DNA of 34,105 nucleotides, taken from positions 1 to 34,105 of the forward strand of contig JAKFVB010000007.1 in assembly GCA_021732405.1 (NCBI GenBank), written 5' to 3'. The notes below the pieces were generated by a model. It was not told where the DNA came from. It worked only from the letters and a program-made list of their open reading frames with translations, and did no database searches. A program made the position numbers and the translations under genes. Source of the stretch: Methylotenera sp. GTDB lineage: Bacteria > Pseudomonadota > Gammaproteobacteria > Burkholderiales > Methylophilaceae. Each line of letters starts with the position of its first letter. The stretch's first letter is position 1. Below, in pieces: positions 32,267 to 34,105 of the stretch.

Positions 32267-33532
32267 ATGGTTTCAAAAACAGCTGATTCAAAAATAAAGA
32301 TTCCTGCTGGCGACAAAATCACCGTCAACGCAGACAATTCGCTTAACGTGCCGAATCACCCTATTATCCCATTTATTGAAGGCGATGGCATAGGCGTAGA
32401 CATTACGCCGCCAATGCAAAAAGTAGTCGATGCAGCAGTCAATAAAGCCTACAACGGCGCACGAAAAATCGCATGGATGGAAGTGTATGCAGGCGAAAAA
32501 GCCGTTAAAACTTATGGTAAAGACAAAGAGGGTAAAGATAGCTGGTTGCCGCTCGAGACCATGCAAGCGGTGCGCGATTATGTGATTTCTATTAAAGGCC
32601 CGCTGACTACGCCTGTTGGTGGCGGCATTCGCTCACTCAATGTATCGCTGCGCCAAGAGTTAGATTTATACGTTTGTTTGCGCCCAGTGCAATATTTTAC
32701 TGGCGTACCTAGCCCAGTTAAACACCCTGAAAAAACCGATATGGTGATTTTCCGTGAAAATACCGAAGATATTTATGCGGGCATTGAATGGGCAGCCGGC
32801 ACAGATGAAGTGGCAAAAGTGATTCAATTTTTAAGCGATATGGGTATGCGCAAAAAAATTCGCTTCCCAGAGAATTCGGCCATTGGCATTAAGCCTGTTT
32901 CAATTGATGGCAGCAAACGCTTGATTCGCAAAGCCATTCAGTACGCAATCGACAATAATCGTAAATCGGTAACTATTACCCACAAAGGTAATATCATGAA
33001 ATTTACCGAAGGTGGTTTTAGGGATTGGGGCTATGAATTAGCCAAGCAAGAATTTGGCGCTGTGGAAATCGATGGCGGCCCTTGGTGCAAATTACCCAAT
33101 GGCATTGTGATTAAAGACTGTATCGCAGACGCATTTTTACAAGAAATATTACTGCACCCAAGCGAATATGACGTAGTGACTGCCACTAACTTAAACGGTG
33201 ACTATATGAGTGATGCGCTGGCCGCACAAGTGGGCGGCATTGGTATTGCGCCAGGTGCTAATTTAAGTGACACAGTAGCCATGTTTGAAGCGACACATGG
33301 TACGGCGCCTAAAATTGCAGGTAAAAATTTAGCCAACCCTAGCTCTATTATTTTGTCAGCCGAAATGATGCTACGCCATATGGGTTGGGTTGAAGCGGCT
33401 GATTTGATTTTGAGCGGTGTTGGTAAAGCCATTCAAGCCAAGCGTGTAACAGGCGATTTTTCAAGCCAGATGGATGATGCAACACAAGTGGGTAGTGCTG
33501 AGTTTGGCGATGAAATTATCGCACACATGTAA
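32267..33532 (+). CDS. icd: Isocitrate dehydrogenase (NADP+)
   Basis: The enzyme oxidises isocitrate to 2-oxoglutarate and makes NADPH in the TCA cycle. The 421-residue protein has the E. coli-type substrate loop [12 protein letters not shown] with S123, the residue that AceK phosphorylates in E. coli. [16 protein letters not shown], the nucleotide-binding [13 protein letters not shown] region and the aspartate pair in [17 protein letters not shown] are also present. AGGAA precedes the ATG by 5 bases. A possible -10 TAAAAT (32242-32247) lies inside the divergent rluE gene. In obligate methylotrophs the cycle is often incomplete, so the role may be mainly biosynthetic; that is inference. Confidence 0.96.
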   Translation: MVSKTADSKIKIPAGDKITVNADNSLNVPNHPIIPFIEGDGIGVDITPPMQKVVDAAVNKAYNGARKIAWMEVYAGEKAVKTYGKDKEGKDSWLPLETMQAVRDYVISIKGPLTTPVGGGIRSLNVSLRQELDLYVCLRPVQYFTGVPSPVKHPEKTDMVIFRENTEDIYAGIEWAAGTDEVAKVIQFLSDMGMRKKIRFPENSAIGIKPVSIDGSKRLIRKAIQYAIDNNRKSVTITHKGNIMKFTEGGFRDWGYELAKQEFGAVEIDGGPWCKLPNGIVIKDCIADAFLQEILLHPSEYDVVTATNLNGDYMSDALAAQVGGIGIAPGANLSDTVAMFEATHGTAPKIAGKNLANPSSIILSAEMMLRHMGWVEAADLILSGVGKAIQAKRVTGDFSSQMDDATQVGSAEFGDEIIAHM

Positions 33533-33607
33533 TGGTTTTGCTGACTTAACTTAACACTAAAATTCACTGCATTTTATGCATTAAGTTAACCATTAAAAAC
33601 ATGTAAA

Positions 33608-33630
33608 AATGGCTCGCAGTGCGAGCCATT
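33608..33630. terminator. Bidirectional terminator between icd and the cold-shock gene
   Basis: AATGGCTCGC (33608-33617) pairs perfectly with GCGAGCCATT (33621-33630) around a 3-base loop. A T-rich tract follows at 33635-33639, and on the other strand an A run at 33605-33609 provides T. It sits between convergent genes. Confidence 0.85.
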
Positions 33631-33662
33631 GTCATTTTTAAAGCTAAATATTTGAAAAAGGC

Positions 33663-33866
33663 TTATGCCTTTTGAATATTAGAAGCTTGCTTACCTTTTG
33701 GGCCTTCAGTCACTTCGAAGCTCACACGCTGACCTTCTTTAAGACTTTTATAGCCAGCTTCAACAATTGCCGAGAAGTGTGCGAATAAATCGTCACCACC
33801 ATCATCTGGCGTAATAAAGCCGAAGCCTTTAGAATCGTTAAACCATTTTACGGTACCTAATGCCAT
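33663..33866 (-). CDS. Cold-shock domain protein (CspA family)
   Basis: The 67-residue protein is a single OB-fold cold-shock domain that binds single-stranded RNA or DNA and acts as an RNA chaperone. The RNP1 motif KGFGFI (about 13-18) and RNP2 DLFAHF (about 26-31) are present, and the opening [14 protein letters not shown] is family-typical. AAGGA lies 7 bases before the ATG. The gene has a strong promoter and a leader of about 120 bases with hairpins, as in cold-inducible csp genes. Which paralogue it is, and whether it is cold-induced or constitutive, cannot be told from the protein. Confidence 0.95.
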   Translation of the reverse strand: MALGTVKWFNDSKGFGFITPDDGGDDLFAHFSAIVEAGYKSLKEGQRVSFEVTEGPKGKQASNIQKA

Positions 33867-33989
33867 TTCTACATCCTTACATAATACTGGGAGTGTCCCA
33901 AAAAGTTTGTTTTAAGCTATGAATTTACAGGCACATTTAATTCAATGCTTAAATGTGTAGTAATGAATAAAACTTAAACGCAAACACCT
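33867..33989 (-). promoter_or_regulatory. Structured 5' leader of the cold-shock gene
   Basis: Between the predicted transcript start and the ATG lie about 120 bases with two perfect hairpins: a 9-bp stem (33932-33940 with 33949-33957) and a 5-bp stem with 3-base loop (33888-33900) just upstream of the ribosome site. Long structured leaders that refold with temperature are known for cspA-type mRNAs. Confidence 0.5.
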
Positions 33990-33995
33990 CCGCGC

Positions 33996-34024
33996 TTTAT
34001 ATGTTACAAATTGTAAAAAGTCAA
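33996..34024 (-). promoter_or_regulatory. Sigma-70-type promoter of the cold-shock gene
   Basis: On the minus strand TTGACT (34019-34024) and TATAAA (33996-34001) are exactly 17 bp apart, close to consensus. Transcription would begin near 33989. The bases from 34025 to the window end hold no recognisable gene. Confidence 0.75.
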
Positions 34025-34105
34025 GCATAATGTTCAAAGTGCCTTATTAACAGCACTATTTTCATGTTGTAAACTGATTGAAATATGAAAAAATAACCGC
34101 TTCAA

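Overview
The window reads as ordinary chromosome from an AT-rich betaproteobacterium. The best guess is a methylotroph of the Methylophilaceae (Methylotenera-like). This rests on gene content and order: a Pseudomonas-type NrdA/NrdB pair, ilvB-ilvH-ilvC followed by psd, xseB-ispA-dxs, FolE2, RluE, and a periplasmic protein resembling MxaD of methanol oxidation. The lineage is inferred from remembered family sequences, not from a search. No tRNA, rRNA, CRISPR array, prophage or insertion sequence was seen.

Layout. 1-4625: class Ia ribonucleotide reductase genes nrdA and nrdB, behind two NrdR-like boxes, a promoter and a cobalamin riboswitch, with a dRS3-like palindromic repeat between the genes. 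4634-8229: a YibF-like glutathione transferase (-), nadC with a possibly leaderless start, and an orphan GspE/PilB-type ATPase. 8411-12740: branched-chain amino acid genes ilvB, ilvH, ilvC, then psd. 12823-15064: rppH (-), a beta-propeller lipoprotein and the MxaD-like protein. 15065-16425: a 500-base regulatory stretch with three 14-bp repeats and a sigma-54 promoter, then two tandem type IV pilin genes. 16457-20638 (-): a cyclic-nucleotide module made of a CHASE2 class III cyclase, a metallo-beta-lactamase-fold phosphodiesterase and a cNMP-binding/rhodanese protein. 20769-25738: carboxylesterase, xseB-ispA-dxs (isoprenoid precursors) and folE2 (folate). 25817-28881 (-): retropepsin-like protease, MFS transporter, aroC. 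28929-33866: a TPR/glycosyltransferase-like protein, a class I amidotransferase and rluE (both -), icd, and a cold-shock protein (-) with a structured leader.

How the genes work together. Most of the window is core metabolism: deoxynucleotides, NAD, branched-chain amino acids, phosphatidylethanolamine, isoprenoids, folate, chorismate and the TCA cycle. The most interesting part is 15.2-20.6 kb. There a sigma-54-controlled pilin pair lies beside an apparently complete cyclic-nucleotide circuit (synthesis, hydrolysis, receptor) whose receptor carries a rhodanese domain instead of a DNA-binding domain. The second is the nrdAB control region, which combines NrdR-like boxes, a B12 riboswitch and a hairpin that can mask the nrdA ribosome binding site. 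A 9-base motif, GGGTTAAGT, recurs between genes across the window in one orientation.
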